A stretch of 64,000 nucleotides of DNA from the NCBI GenBank assembly GCA_963971225.1, contig OZ020270.1, positions 27,899,123 through 27,963,122 of the forward strand, given 5' to 3'. The notes beneath the pieces were generated by a model that saw only the letters and a list, made by a program, of their open reading frames with translations, was not told the origin of the DNA and made no database searches. Origin of the DNA: Melieria omissa. Lineage: Eukaryota; Arthropoda; Insecta; Diptera; Ulidiidae. Shown one piece after another: positions 21,554-31,009 of the stretch (the first letter of the stretch is position 1; each line of letters starts with the position of its first letter). Made by a program: the position numbers and the translations under genes.

Positions 21554-23240
21554 AAATTAAATTCGAAACTAACTTTACTTGCATTCAAATAGCAGGCACT
21601 AAGCTTCTAGTAATAGCAGGTACCTGCAGCTCTTAGGTTTTTACACATAGATATAAGTCTGCTTTTTGTTTTTGTTTTAATGGCGACTGACTGAGTTTTG
21701 CTCACCTTAAAAAAAAAATTGTAAGACAGACACAGTGTTAGTATTTTGTTAAAAACAAAAGCAAAGGATACATGATACTTGATTGCCGGAAATGAAAGCC
21801 AACTTGTTTTTCGTACGTGCGAACTGCGCATCCAGAACAAGTGCTCTTTACTTCGAGCTTACAGCAATATACGCAAAAAAAAGTCGACTTAATATGGAGT
21901 TGGAAGCTTCTATCAGATCTTAAATGAAGCCAAAATCCAAATTTGCATGCCATGGTAACGATTATAATCGCGTGTAATTGATTAACTATCAAAATCTTGA
22001 CGAACTTGTTCGAACGCACGCACCCGAAAGCACAAAATTGCGCGAGGTGGCCACAGAAAAATCGCTGTAAAATCCGGCAAAGTCGGGCACCCGATCTCTT
22101 CAGAGCAGTACTCACAGAAGACTAGTGAACAATTTTCCCAAAGACGGAACCGTGGCAAGTACGGCCTTTTTTTTGAAAGTCTATCGAAAGTTCAAAAAGT
22201 GTGATAAAAACAGTGCTTCAAGTGAGTGCCTATGAAAAGACATCAACAACAACCAACTTTTTTTTTCTATATTTAATTATTTACTACAAATGCCTTCTTT
22301 TACGATGCTGGTGCAAAACGTTTCAATTAATTTGCTCCTTTCCGTATTTTAAAACTTCAGCTTTGCTGAAAAAGTGCAAATTGCTCATATTATTTCGCAC
22401 TCTAAAAATTGCTCAACTTTGACGGGCTCTACAAGCAAAACTATTTGTCCAATTTAGTTAAGGTTTTCGTATTTCTTAGGTCAAAGCATTTATCTATCGG
22501 ACTAGTATAACAGTTTCCCCCAAATCGAACATGACAAAATCGACTTTTGCAACCTACGTCGGCAGAATCAGCCACTGTGCGCTGTACTACTGTGAGCTGA
22601 CGAACCGCAGGCAAAGAGCCAACGAGGCGCTGCACACATATGCAGCAGACATTGAGCGGCTCGTACAGCTGTGCTACCCATCCTTCGGCGCTGATGATCT
22701 CGAGAGGATGAAGATTGAGTCATTTATTGAAGGTCTTCAAGACCCAGAGACACGTCGCAGTGCGTTGATGATGGGCAACCCGACATTTAAGGAGACGGTG
22801 ACCAGCGCGATGACGTATGAGGCGGCCTGGAGAGGAAGTTTTCGACATTCATCTGCGGAAAAGCGTCGAGCCCAATCTGGACGTGTCACGCAAAGCCAGA
22901 CAGTGAGCTCGGAGGCTCCAGCGGGGCTGCGGGCAGTGTCATCTAGAGTCAGTTGCTGGCGATGTGGCAAGCAAGGCCGCATATCACGAGACTGCCATCT
23001 GCGAAAAAACCGTCCCGAACAGATAGTTGACATCCGGTTGGTAACCGTTATGCCAGGGGAAGAGTGGTCTGCGGAGAGGCTACAAAAGGACCAGCGTGAG
23101 GATGCGGATCTTGCAAAAATCGTCGAAGGCAAGAAGCAAGGCGCGTCCGGACTGGCATGAGATGGTCGGTGAAAGCCCGATCGCTAAGGCTTACTGGGCA
23201 CAGTGGAAAAGTCTGCGGCTGAAGGAAGGATGCCTGCACC

Positions 23241-23980
23241 GTTTTTTTGTTTTTTTTTAAACTCGAACAAACGCGCAGGGGATGACCCCTATTAATGCGA
23301 GGCATTGCGTTGGTTCAGGAAGGATATAAAGGTTAGGAGATAGGGTTAAGAGTGAAGTGGTTATGGACTCTTGCCTTGAACCCATCGAGATCATAAGTGC
23401 TGGGGAAGATATCCGCAGGGAGACCATTCCACAGCCGCGCTGTGCGGGCCAGAAACGAACTTTCTCTGTAATGCGTAGTGCGCTGGAACATCGTTTCAAC
23501 GTGGAATGCATGGGCGCCAGTGTTCAAACGGGTCGCACTGAGCAATTGCCGAAAAAGTATCGGTAAAACAACACCACACACGCCACGTTTCGACGATGTT
23601 CTAAGGAGTCAATAGAGCTGGATGCCGTACTGTCCCCTATAAGTTTAATCGCACGGTTTTGCACCCGGTCCAGGAGCTCCAAATGGGGTTTTGAAGCCCC
23701 CGCCCATAGGTGCGAGTTAAACTCCATTTTAGGTCGGATATAGGTAGTGTAAATAATGCGGAGATCAGACGGAGTGAAATATTTTATGCACCGCTTTAGG
23801 AAGCCAAGGCACTTGGCTGCTTCTTTCGACACGCCAAAAATATGATCGTTCCAACGAAGATCGTTCTTAATGGACATGCCCAGAACATCAAGAGCTGCCG
23901 ATTCCGCAATACCCACACCACCCATAACCAGGGATGTGTTGGGATGTGGGGAGACTCGTTTGTGGGATAACAGGCAACAG
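23241..23980 (-). mobile_element. 5'-truncated LINE (Jockey/CR1-like) tail in gypsy A
   Basis: The fragment reads on the minus strand and ends in an A-rich tail (T-run at 23241-23258). Frame 23925-23524 encodes a post-RT region (LDVLGMSIKNDLRW, FLKRCIKYFTPSDLRIIY), and after a frameshift near 23545 frame 23581-23333 gives LARTARLWNGLPADIFP, the conserved tail of Jockey/CR1-type ORF2. The flanking gypsy sequence rejoins over a short duplication (CTGCACC versus GGTACC). The RT core and ORF1 are absent, typical of abortive target-primed reverse transcription. Confidence 0.88.
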
Positions 23981-25071
23981 GTACCGTGATTGGGAGAGCG
24001 CGGATGGTCGGACCAGCAACTCCCTAATGGTAGTGCCGAAATGCAGAATCAACGAGGTCATCGAAGCATACCATAACGACTCCAGTGGAGGGCACCTAGG
24101 CATCACCAACACTGGGTAGGATGTCAAGAGTCTGTAGCCGAGTGGATTAAGAGCTGCGGCCCGAAAGGGCCGACAAGAAGATCTCTAGGCCGCATGCAGC
24201 AGTACAACGTGGGAGCGCCCTTCGAGCGAATTGCTATGGACATCGCCGGCCCATTCCCAACTAGCGCTCAAGGCAACAAATATGTGCTGGTGGTAATGGA
24301 TTATTTCAGCAAATGGCCCGACGTGTACCCTATTCCTAACCAGGAGGCCACTACGATCTCGGAAAAGCTGGTAAACAACTGGGTAGCCAGGTTCGGAGTT
24401 CCGTTGGAGTTGCACTCAGATCAAGGCCGAAATTTCGAGTCTGCGGTATTCAAGGAAGTGTGTGAGCTGCTGGGGATATAGAAAACGCGTACCACTCCTT
24501 TCCACCCACAGTCCGACGGCATGGTGGAACGCTTTAACCGGACACTGGAAGAATACCTGCGGAAAGTGGTAGGCAGAAATCAAAAGGATTGGGACACGCA
24601 TATCCCCCTGTTCCTGATGGCGTATAGGTCAGCCCCGCACGATACGACATGTTCGGCACAGAGTTGCGGTTACACGCTGACTTGAAGTTCGGAGTAGTCA
24701 GCACGACAGGAGGCGCTAAGATGGACTACGTGGTCAATAAGTGGGCGGAACTGGAGGAAATTCACCAGTTTATAAAGAGCCGCACCAAACTGGTCAGCGA
24801 TAAGGTGAAAGCCAGATATGATCTACTGGCCAACTCAGCAGAGTTCCAAGAAGGCGATCTGGTAATGCTCTACAACCCGCAGCGGAGGAAAGGGTTGTCT
24901 CCGAAACTTCAAGTGTCATGGGAAGGACCGTACGAAGTCGTGACTAGGTACGTGGTATACAGGATTCAACGTTGCAGCAATAGAGGCGCTAAGCTGAAGG
25001 TAGTCCATTTGGAGTGCCTGGCGCCTTATCATAGCGGAGCCTCGGCACTTGTTCGGGTCGAACAAGTCTAA
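23981..25071 (+). pseudogene. Integrase remnant and pol tail of gypsy A
   Basis: After the LINE fragment the frame gives the zinc-binding region (YHNDSSGGHLGI), then a deletion and stops near 24115-24190. Next comes the catalytic core: MDIAGPFPTSAQG with the first Asp, LHSDQGRNFES with the second, and after a TAG at 24479, FHPQSDGMVERFNRTL with the Glu (DDE). A shift near 24640 leads to frame 24649-25071: GPY/chromodomain-like tail EGDLVMLYNPQRRKGLSPKL and the stop before the polypurine tract AGTGGTGGGCAG. RT and RNase H are missing. Confidence 0.88.
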
Positions 25072-25082
25072 GTGGTGGGCAG

Positions 25083-25570
25083 TGTAATGATAAGACAGTC
25101 TATCGCTGTGCAAAGCAACCCTGTCGCTACGCGCCGTGCTATAATTCAATCTGGCAACGACGGCCGCAATAATAAGGGAAACTTTTGGGCCAACCTGGCA
25201 ATGATATAAACTGTTAGTCCAACCTGGCAATGATGGAAACTTTTAGTCCAACCTGGCAATAATTGCTCCCGATCATCATGGAAACCTCTAGTCCACTCTG
25301 GAATGTGCGAGAACGATCCGCGTGATAACCGGACAGGTATAAAAGGCAGCCGGGTACGGCGCAGCGAGTCAGTCTTGGTTGAGAAAAGTGAAGGTGCCAC
25401 ACGGAGTAATGAAGCAAATAATTAAGTGTAAAGCCGGTAAAGTGTGAAATTGGTGAAATAAAGTGATTGTTGGTTTTCATTCACTGCGTTTGGATAATTA
25501 AAGTTGTTTTATCTTCAAATTGCACAATCCAGTGATACGTACTAGCCCACTAGAACTAGCATTCGTAACA
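25083..25570 (+). repeat. 3' LTR of gypsy A
   Basis: 488 bp, beginning TGTAATGATAAGACAG directly after the purine tract at 25071-25082 and ending CATTCGTAACA before the ATAT duplication. It shares the whole 5' LTR sequence except for fewer 31 bp units and scattered substitutions. Confidence 0.92.
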
Positions 25571-25574
25571 ATAT

Positions 25575-26046
25575 TAACACAATGCAACGACAGATGACAG
25601 CTGCGGTTGTCGAACGCAGGGCTGCCAAAGTTTTCGGTTCGAAATTAAGAACCCTTTTGCTCTAGAGTACGAAAAAATGTTTAGAAAAACAAAAATGTTT
25701 AGCTATAAATACATTTTTATCAAACATTTCTGTATACGGGAAGAAAATTACAGAAAATAGGAATTAAAGAGGAAAACAGAAACTGTAAATTAAACGAAAT
25801 TTAAAGATTTGACATATTAACTCGTATTTATTTGTTTATAATCAACCTATGCTATATTCAACCAAATGCCATATACTCATATAATAAACATTTTGGATTC
25901 GAACAAAAAAAATAATAAAATGAAAACAGTACAATAACATAATGAAGAAAGGAAAGAGTAACAAACACATAAGAGAAAAGGCAAAAAGATAAGTAGGGAA
26001 TGAAAGGAAGAAAGAAAAAAAAAGCATTAAGAAAAGTACTTATAAA
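25575..26046. other. Rosa copy 1 leader followed by AT-rich flank
   Basis: The first roughly 85 bp are the displaced 5' leader of the rosa-like copy 1 (read on the minus strand). The rest, up to the CTTATAAA duplication at 26039-26046, is AT-rich with no gene recognised. Confidence 0.45.
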
Positions 26047-26639
26047 CAGTGTTGTGACTTATTACTTTTCATAGTAAAATATTACTTATTACACATTACT
26101 GACATTTGAAAGTAATATTGTTACATCACTTATTACTGGAAATGTGATGTAATGTATCACAAAAAGTAATATATTATTTTCCGTCAACAAATCGAAATAT
26201 TTGCGGAATTTCCAGCTATTAAAAGTAGTCATTCTGCAAAAAAACAATCACGTTAAATGTTTATTTCATTTTGAATTACAATTTCAATTTCGTCACCTTT
26301 TTTGTTAAAACCGCTTGAATTTGCTTGCAAATGTTAATTGTTTCTCCACTACCAAACTCAGTTGGAAATGAAAGAGGCGAGTTATGTCTAGTATAAACAA
26401 GTGTAGTGTTGTATAGTTGTAATAGATCTTAATCATGTTATCAGTGCTGCTGTTTTACGTGAAAATTAGAACTTTGTTGACTAAAAACTAATATTGTAAT
26501 AAGTAACTTGAAAAAAAGTAATAATATTACTGAAGGTGATTACTTATGGGAAAAGTAACTAGTTACACCACATTTTTAAAGCCAAAGTAATATACTACGT
26601 AATTAGTTACACTACTTTAATATATTAGTCACAACACTG
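26047..26639. mobile_element. hAT-type MITE
   Basis: Ends CAGTGTTGTGACTTAT and (inverted) CAGTGTTGTGACTAAT are flanked by the perfect 8 bp duplication CTTATAAA (26039-26046, 26640-26647). TTATTACT and AGTAATAT blocks are repeated near both ends. 593 bp, non-coding. Confidence 0.92.
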
Positions 26640-26654
26640 CTTATAAATAAGGTA

Positions 26655-26977
26655 GCCGCCATTGCTCAGCTGGCTAGTGCGTTGGGCCGCGAGTCAAATG
26701 CGACGTTCGAACCCATGTTCAAGACTCCATTGCGTTAACACCGAAAAAAAAAGAAAAACAACAATTTTTCTTTCGGCGGCTGTCCTCAACAGGAAATGGC
26801 AAACCTCTGAGAGTAAAATTGCCTATGAAAAAGCTCGCAACTCGCCGTTCGGAATCGGCATAAAACTGTAGGTCCCTTCCAACTCTGTACATATTCGCAC
26901 GCACAACACGGATGGTTACGGGTAGCTAGGCCTTAGTCGCGGTATCGGGCTATCGTGCCAGTCAATTATTATTATTA
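26655..26977 (+). mobile_element. tRNA-derived SINE, copy 1
   Basis: The head resembles a tRNA, with an A-box-like TGCTCAGCTGG (26663) and a B-box-like GTTCGAACC (26705). The body shares with copy 2 the blocks ACCTCTGAGAGTAAAA, TGCCTATGAAAAAGCTC and ACTGTAGGTCCCTTCCA, and a tail of ATT repeats (26965-26977). The anticodon arm is not recognisable as a functional tRNA. Polymerase III transcription and LINE-dependent retrotransposition are inferred from the family. Confidence 0.85.
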
Positions 26978-27263
26978 CACCGTGCGACAAAAATCAAAAA
27001 CTTTCAAAACACACGAACAAATCGGTATACTCGCAAAACTAGGGGGCCAAACGTAGTAAAACTGCGTTTTTAGTTTATCTCTCTGACGTCAGGATTTTTT
27101 TTTAAAAGGACTTTGAAATTTGAAGGACATGTTTATTTCAAAAAATTTAAACTTAAATTTATTTTAAAAATTGAGCGCATTGTAAAATAACAATATGGGT
27201 ATCAAATGAAAGAAAAAAAACCTTAGAATCTAAAAAAAATAATTTTATCATCATATCATATCA
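26978..27263. other. AT-rich spacer
   Basis: No gene, no paired inverted ends. The first 40 bases loosely resemble 38745-38790 (CAACAAAATCAAA); too weak to call. Confidence 0.35.
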
Positions 27264-27715
27264 AATAATAGTTATCAGTCAACGTAAAAGAAATATTTCC
27301 CATTCATAATAGTTACTGGCAACGGAAAAAATATATTTCCAAAAATAAACGTTACCGAGCAACGTAAAAAATATTTTTCCAAATATAAACGTTACCGAGC
27401 AACGTAAAAAATATTTTTCCAAAAATAAACGTTACCGAGCAACGTAAAAAATATTTTTCTCTCATAACAGTTATGCGATGACGGAAAAAATATTTTTCAA
27501 AAAATAAACGTTACCGAACAATGGAAAAAATATTTCTTGCTGATAACAGTTATTAGGCAACAGAAAAAATATTTGTCACGAATAATAGTTATACATAGAT
27601 GTAAAAATAATTATTTCAAAATAATAATTATAAGTAACAATTAAAACATTTGTTGCAGTGAAACAGTTATTTTCCAACTTTTTTCCTATAAACGTTATAA
27701 CTGTTATGTCCCTGA
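27264..27715. repeat. Single arm of foldback family Y
   Basis: Serial AACGTTACCGAGCAACGTA blocks with A-rich spacers (27340-27450), followed by sequence that is the reverse complement of 2897-3048 (ending CGTTATAACTGTTATGTCCC at about 27710). This copy lacks the opposite arm and shows the empty site for the piggyBac-like insertion at 3053-3849. Confidence 0.85.
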
Positions 27716-28278
27716 ATAAAACTCATCCAAGAGTAACAAGATGAATGCATGAGGATACGTACTTACTGTGAACACTAGTGCATACATAACTTAATTTAAA
27801 AGTTAACAAAAGTCATTTTAAATGCATTTTATGAATGATTTATTTTGAAACAAATTGTTTAAGAAAAATGTATGCGTTTAATTTGCCGTTTATGTTTTTG
27901 GTACGTGTCACGGCACAGCGACCAAAAATACTCGGAAAGCATGTGGCACATATCTTTTCCTCGAAAACGATTTTCAATTAGTGCATATATGTAATACTTC
28001 TATATCTATATTGGCACTAACGTATCTTCACAATGTGTTTTCATTCGGAAATCAAAGGGAGACAAGCGATGAGACAAAAAACACAAAATTTTGTGAATAT
28101 ATTTGTATGCGTGTATACATGTGCACTTCTACACATGAACAACTGTCAAACTGCTCCTGGGGCGGTTGAAGAAATTTCAGTTAATTTCGACAAATTTATA
28201 TTTTTTCCAGTCAATTTTTTTCCCGTCTGAACGCACCTGACTTTTTGCCACTTTTGAAATATATCAAGGTACATTCGT
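27716..28278. repeat. Inverted-repeat region without gene
   Basis: Sequence 27977-28022 (TTAGTGCATATATGTAATAC...) is inverted at 28337-28382, and nested between them AAGGTACATTCG (28265) pairs with CGAATGTACCTT (to 28334), about 70 bp apart. These look like two small non-autonomous elements, one inside the other. No duplication could be assigned. Confidence 0.5.
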
Positions 28279-28382
28279 TTATACGCTTTCTCGCTCATAT
28301 ATCACTATACTGTGATGTTGGCGAATGTACCTTAAGCTTAGTGCCAATATAGAAGTACTACATATATGAATTAGCGCAATGT

Positions 28383-28560
28383 CTTGGTGGAAGCGCTCTC
28401 TGTGCTCATCACTAACGTCACCTAAGTTTTTGGGAAAAAAGTCCAAGTGGCTCTCTAAAAAATGTATCTTGAGAGACATGTTGACCCCCATTTCGCGATA
28501 GGCGTCAATCATCTTGCGGACAAGTTCTTTATAATTCTCAGCCTTCTTGTTTCCTATTAA
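28383..28560 (-). pseudogene. C-terminal fragment of an unnamed arthropod ORF
   Basis: The minus-strand frame (28560 to about 28370) reads NMSLKIHFLESHLDFFP, then GDVSDEHRERFHQDIA, before running into the inverted repeat that truncates it. From memory this is a highly conserved block of an uncharacterised, multi-copy arthropod protein; the N-terminal part of the same kind of protein seems to lie at 20280-20640. No catalytic motif is recognised. Likely a dead copy. Confidence 0.5.
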
Positions 28561-28919
28561 ACGTATTTAATCGGATGTAGTTTTCGGGTTTTGTTTTTCG
28601 ATTAAAGTAAACCACAATAGCAGTAGATGCAAACTGTTCCCGGCACATACCATACGTTAGGAGGAAACTTTTAAACAAAATATTTTTCGTAGCACTGTTT
28701 CAACAATTTTGTAAAATTTTGCGAGTTCTTTATGGTTACGAATAAGCCACAAACTACACAAAATTTATTCCGATTATTATTATATTCTAGTACATATAAT
28801 TCCCATTCTTTTACATACATTCCCCACTCACATTTACAAAAAAATTTGCTTATTTCCCATATACACATTTCTATTTATATACATACATATATATTTTTCT
28901 ACGCGTTTACACATTGACA
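28561..28919. other. AT-rich spacer before SINE copy 2
   Basis: No gene seen. ACGCGTTTACACAT at 28901-28914 is the upstream member of the SINE target duplication. Confidence 0.4.
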
Positions 28920-29177
28920 GCCGCCGTGGCTTAGTTGGTTAGTGCGCGGTCCAGCGAGTCGCATGCAGAGCGACGCAAGTTCGAATTCTGCATGTAGTAA
29001 CCTCTGAGAGTAAAAATTGCCTATGAAAAAGCTCCCAACCTGCCGTTCGGAACCGGCATAAAACTGTAGGTCCCTTCCACCCGCGTACAAAATTCACACG
29101 CAAAACACGGGTGGTTGCGGGAAGCTAGGCCTTAGTCTCGCGTAAGCAGGCTGTCGTGCCAATCAATTATTATTTTA

Positions 29178-29902
29178 CCAGGTATGCGCCTATGAACGGT
29201 AACGACATCTAGCGGTAAATAGCCGAATATTTATAAACTTCGGAACCGTAGCAAATGTCATGTTTACTTCTTCAGTCATATGTCAACAATATTCAGTTCA
29301 CAATTTGTCAAGTTTCATCCAACAACGCATTGTTTGACGCTCCGGAAAATGTCGGACTACGTGCCTACAAATTACGATTTGCGGACACAGTTAATTTTGT
29401 GTTACCATTTGAAGAAAAAAACCTGGTGAAACGGTTAACGGTGAACGTTACCAACAACAATTGGCCGATTTGAACCGTGCTATACGCCAAAAACGCCCAG
29501 AATATGAAGCCAGGCAACACAAAGTGATTTTCCTCGATGACAACGCACCACCACACCGCACTAGAGCCACCAAAGAATTGGTTGCATCGTACAACTGGGA
29601 AGCTCTTGCTCATGCGGCTTACTCACCAGACTTGGCGCCTTCGGATTATCACATGTTCGCATCGATGGGCCACGCATTAACGGAACAGCGCTTCAATTCT
29701 CACGCAGAAGCCAAAAAATGGATCGATGATTGGTTTCAGGCAAAAAACGAAACATTTTTTTGGCGAGGCATCCATAAATTGCCTGAGAGATGGGAAAAAT
29801 GTGTAGCTAGCGATGGCCATTACTTTGAAGAATAAAATTGTAATCATTTCCTCACAATATACGTGTTTTTTCAAAAATATTTACCAGTTTCATAGGCGCT
29901 GG
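29178..29902 (+). mobile_element. Internally deleted mariner (DD34D)
   Basis: Ends CCAGGTATGCGCCTATGAAC and (inverted) CCAGCGCCTATGAAAC lie between TA dinucleotides (29176-29177, 29903-29904). The transposase start ATG at 29348 gives 26 codons, then the frame breaks and jumps to the C-terminal half (QQQLADLNRAIRQKRPEYEA). Second Asp in IFLDDNAPPHRT and third in YSPDLAPSDYHMF give 34 residues between. The first catalytic Asp region is deleted, so it is non-autonomous. Confidence 0.9.
29461..29835 (+). pseudogene. C-terminal half of mariner transposase
   Basis: The open frame ends HYFEE-stop at 29835 and covers the second and third catalytic aspartates (see the element entry). The displayed start at 29461 is not a real initiator: the true N-terminus is the short segment from 29348, separated by a frameshifted deletion junction near 29425. 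Mariner transposase normally has about 345 residues; fewer than 160 remain. Confidence 0.88.
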
Positions 29903-29929
29903 TATTATTATTATTACGCGTTTAAACAT

Positions 29930-30083
29930 ACACGGTTGTAAACTTTTTTGCTCGACAGAGATACAAATTCGTACTAACGAACTCTTCCCATTCTCAAATA
30001 TACTACGGTAAAACTACACTCTATTTTTCAACACCCTACACTTATTCAAACTTTTTACCCTCTGTCGAGCTTTTTTATACAAA
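29930..30083 (+). other. Leader of the BEL/Pao element
   Basis: 154 bases upstream of the gag ATG. CTCGACAGAG at 29951 and CTCTGTCGAG at 30060 are inverted partners. I could not identify an LTR end or primer-binding site with confidence. Confidence 0.35.
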
Positions 30084-31009
30084 ATGCCTATGGAGCGATA
30101 CCCCAAGCGTCAACTTGTCACAATGGAGACTCCTTCCTCCAGACACACAAAATCATCAAATGCACGTTTGACAGTTCCTGTCACTCGGGAGCCACTCAAC
30201 ACGCGCTCCAAACTCCCTATTCCCAAAGCAACCGATCCCAGTGTTGCAAAATTTTTTTTCGAGTCCGATAGACTCGTGCAATTATGCACAATAATTTCAT
30301 CCGCTCCCACTGAGGATTTGACCAAATCTCTGGTCGAAATTAAGCAAAAAAATTTGCAAGCTCAATGGCAGAGGCTTATGCGCGCACAAAAGGCAGTCTT
30401 CATTGCTGAAGACAACATCCAGCACGACGGTTTCAAAGAGTCGGCTAGGCAAAAAATCGACGCCTGCACAGACCAGTATGAGTTGTGCATGGCTCAGATG
30501 TTGGACATCATTGAGATGCTCCAAACTTAGTCCCCCCCAGCCCGCTGCGCATATGGAACCGGTTCGACCCCTAGAACCAGCACATACCCCCCTCATTTGC
30601 CTACAAGTTCCGCCTTGTGATACCGAAACCTTTTTCGGGGGCTATGAGCAATGGCCGTCCTTCCGGGACATGTTTACTGCGGTTTACATTAACCACCCCC
30701 AGCTCACTCCAGCCCAAAAATTGTATCACCTCCGATACAAGACGCAAGGTAAAGCCGGTGTTATTGTAAAGCAATATGCATTAACCGATGAGAATTTCGG
30801 ACTCGCGTGGGAAGCTTTAAAATCACGCTTCGAAAACATACGCATGCTCATTGATACACAAATCAGATCCCTTTTAAATATCGCTCCTGCCCACACTGAA
30901 AATAGTGAGGCGCTACAGCGGATCCAAAGCACTATAAACAATTGTCTGTCTGTTCTCAATTCTCAGGCCGTAGACACTGACAATTGGGATCCGCTATTGG
31001 TTTACATAT

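Larger units (their letters stand above)
19941..22572. mobile_element. Insertion of unclear class inside gypsy A gag
   Basis: Comparison with the uninterrupted gag of copy B defines the limits; about 21 codons of gag are missing at the junction, so it is an insertion plus deletion. No matching inverted ends were found at its borders. It contains a fragment of a conserved arthropod protein (20280-20640, minus), an inner MITE (20821-21553) and roughly 1 kb (21600-22570) of AT-rich DNA with only short, unconvincing frames. It could be several insertions in series. Confidence 0.65.
19078..23160 (+). pseudogene. Gag of gypsy A, interrupted
   Basis: ATG at 19078. Residues 3-34 look like a SAP-type helix-turn-helix (LLKVDQLKKELAAWNL ... 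LRLREA). An in-frame TGA occurs at 19366. A long coiled coil follows with 11-residue repeats (RVDDLDDSLNK, RVDDLDDSLNR, RVDSLEASVNR), then the capsid-like block PTYDGTTSFDTFKLQFELAA. After codon 'SLR' (about 19941) foreign DNA runs to about 22572, where LYYCELTNRRQRANEALHTY resumes. A CCHC knuckle CWRCGKQGRISRDCHL follows. The frame then passes directly into an integrase-upstream linker (EEWSAERLQKDQRED) with no protease or RT between. Stop at 23160. Confidence 0.9.
18486..25570 (+). mobile_element. Gypsy-type LTR retrotransposon, copy A (defective)
   Basis: Two LTRs (18486-19005, 25083-25570) with TGTAA...AACA ends are flanked by ATAT (18482-18485, 25571-25574). Internal order: PBS, gag with an internal stop, then an integrase-region remnant, with no protease, RT or RNase H. 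Two later insertions interrupt it: 19941-22572 (origin unclear) and a LINE tail at 23241-23980. Copy B at 31010-36129 shows the same missing block, so the deletion was probably present in the mobilised parent. Related solo LTR at 4578-5001. Confidence 0.92.
15824..25660 (-). mobile_element. rosa-like DD41D mariner, copy 1, split by nested insertions
   Basis: The minus-strand transposase runs 18456 to 15930 once a TTAA element (15998-17841) is removed. The left terminus TATAGGGATTTTC at 15822 matches the start of copy 2 (TATAGGGTTTTCC at 45238). Gypsy A (18486-25570, duplication ATAT) sits about 30 bp upstream of the start codon, so the element's 5' leader resumes at 25571. There, read on the minus strand, CAGCTGTCATCTGTC resembles the copy 2 leader CAGTAGCTGTCACTT. 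The right terminus near 25660 is uncertain. Confidence 0.75.
28920..29915 (+). mobile_element. tRNA-derived SINE, copy 2, tail split by a mariner
   Basis: The head has A box TGGCTTAGTTGG (28927) and B box AGTTCGAATTC (28979), and the same body as copy 1. The ATT-rich tail starts near 29164, is interrupted at TA 29176-29177 by the mariner at 29178-29902, and resumes to 29915. Flanking ACGCGTTTA-ACAT (28901 and 29916) is an imperfect target duplication of 14 or more bases, as expected for LINE-driven integration. Confidence 0.88.

Noticed and set aside
21738..22115. Minus-strand frame of 125 codons with several Cys
   Set aside because: No recognisable motif, AT-rich surroundings, and no conservation evidence.
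23357..23566. Plus-strand frame in the LINE tail
   Set aside because: Antisense to the ORF2 C-terminus.
26655..26730. tRNA gene
   Set aside because: A and B boxes are present but no cloverleaf or anticodon arm forms, and the sequence continues into a repeated SINE body with an ATT tail.
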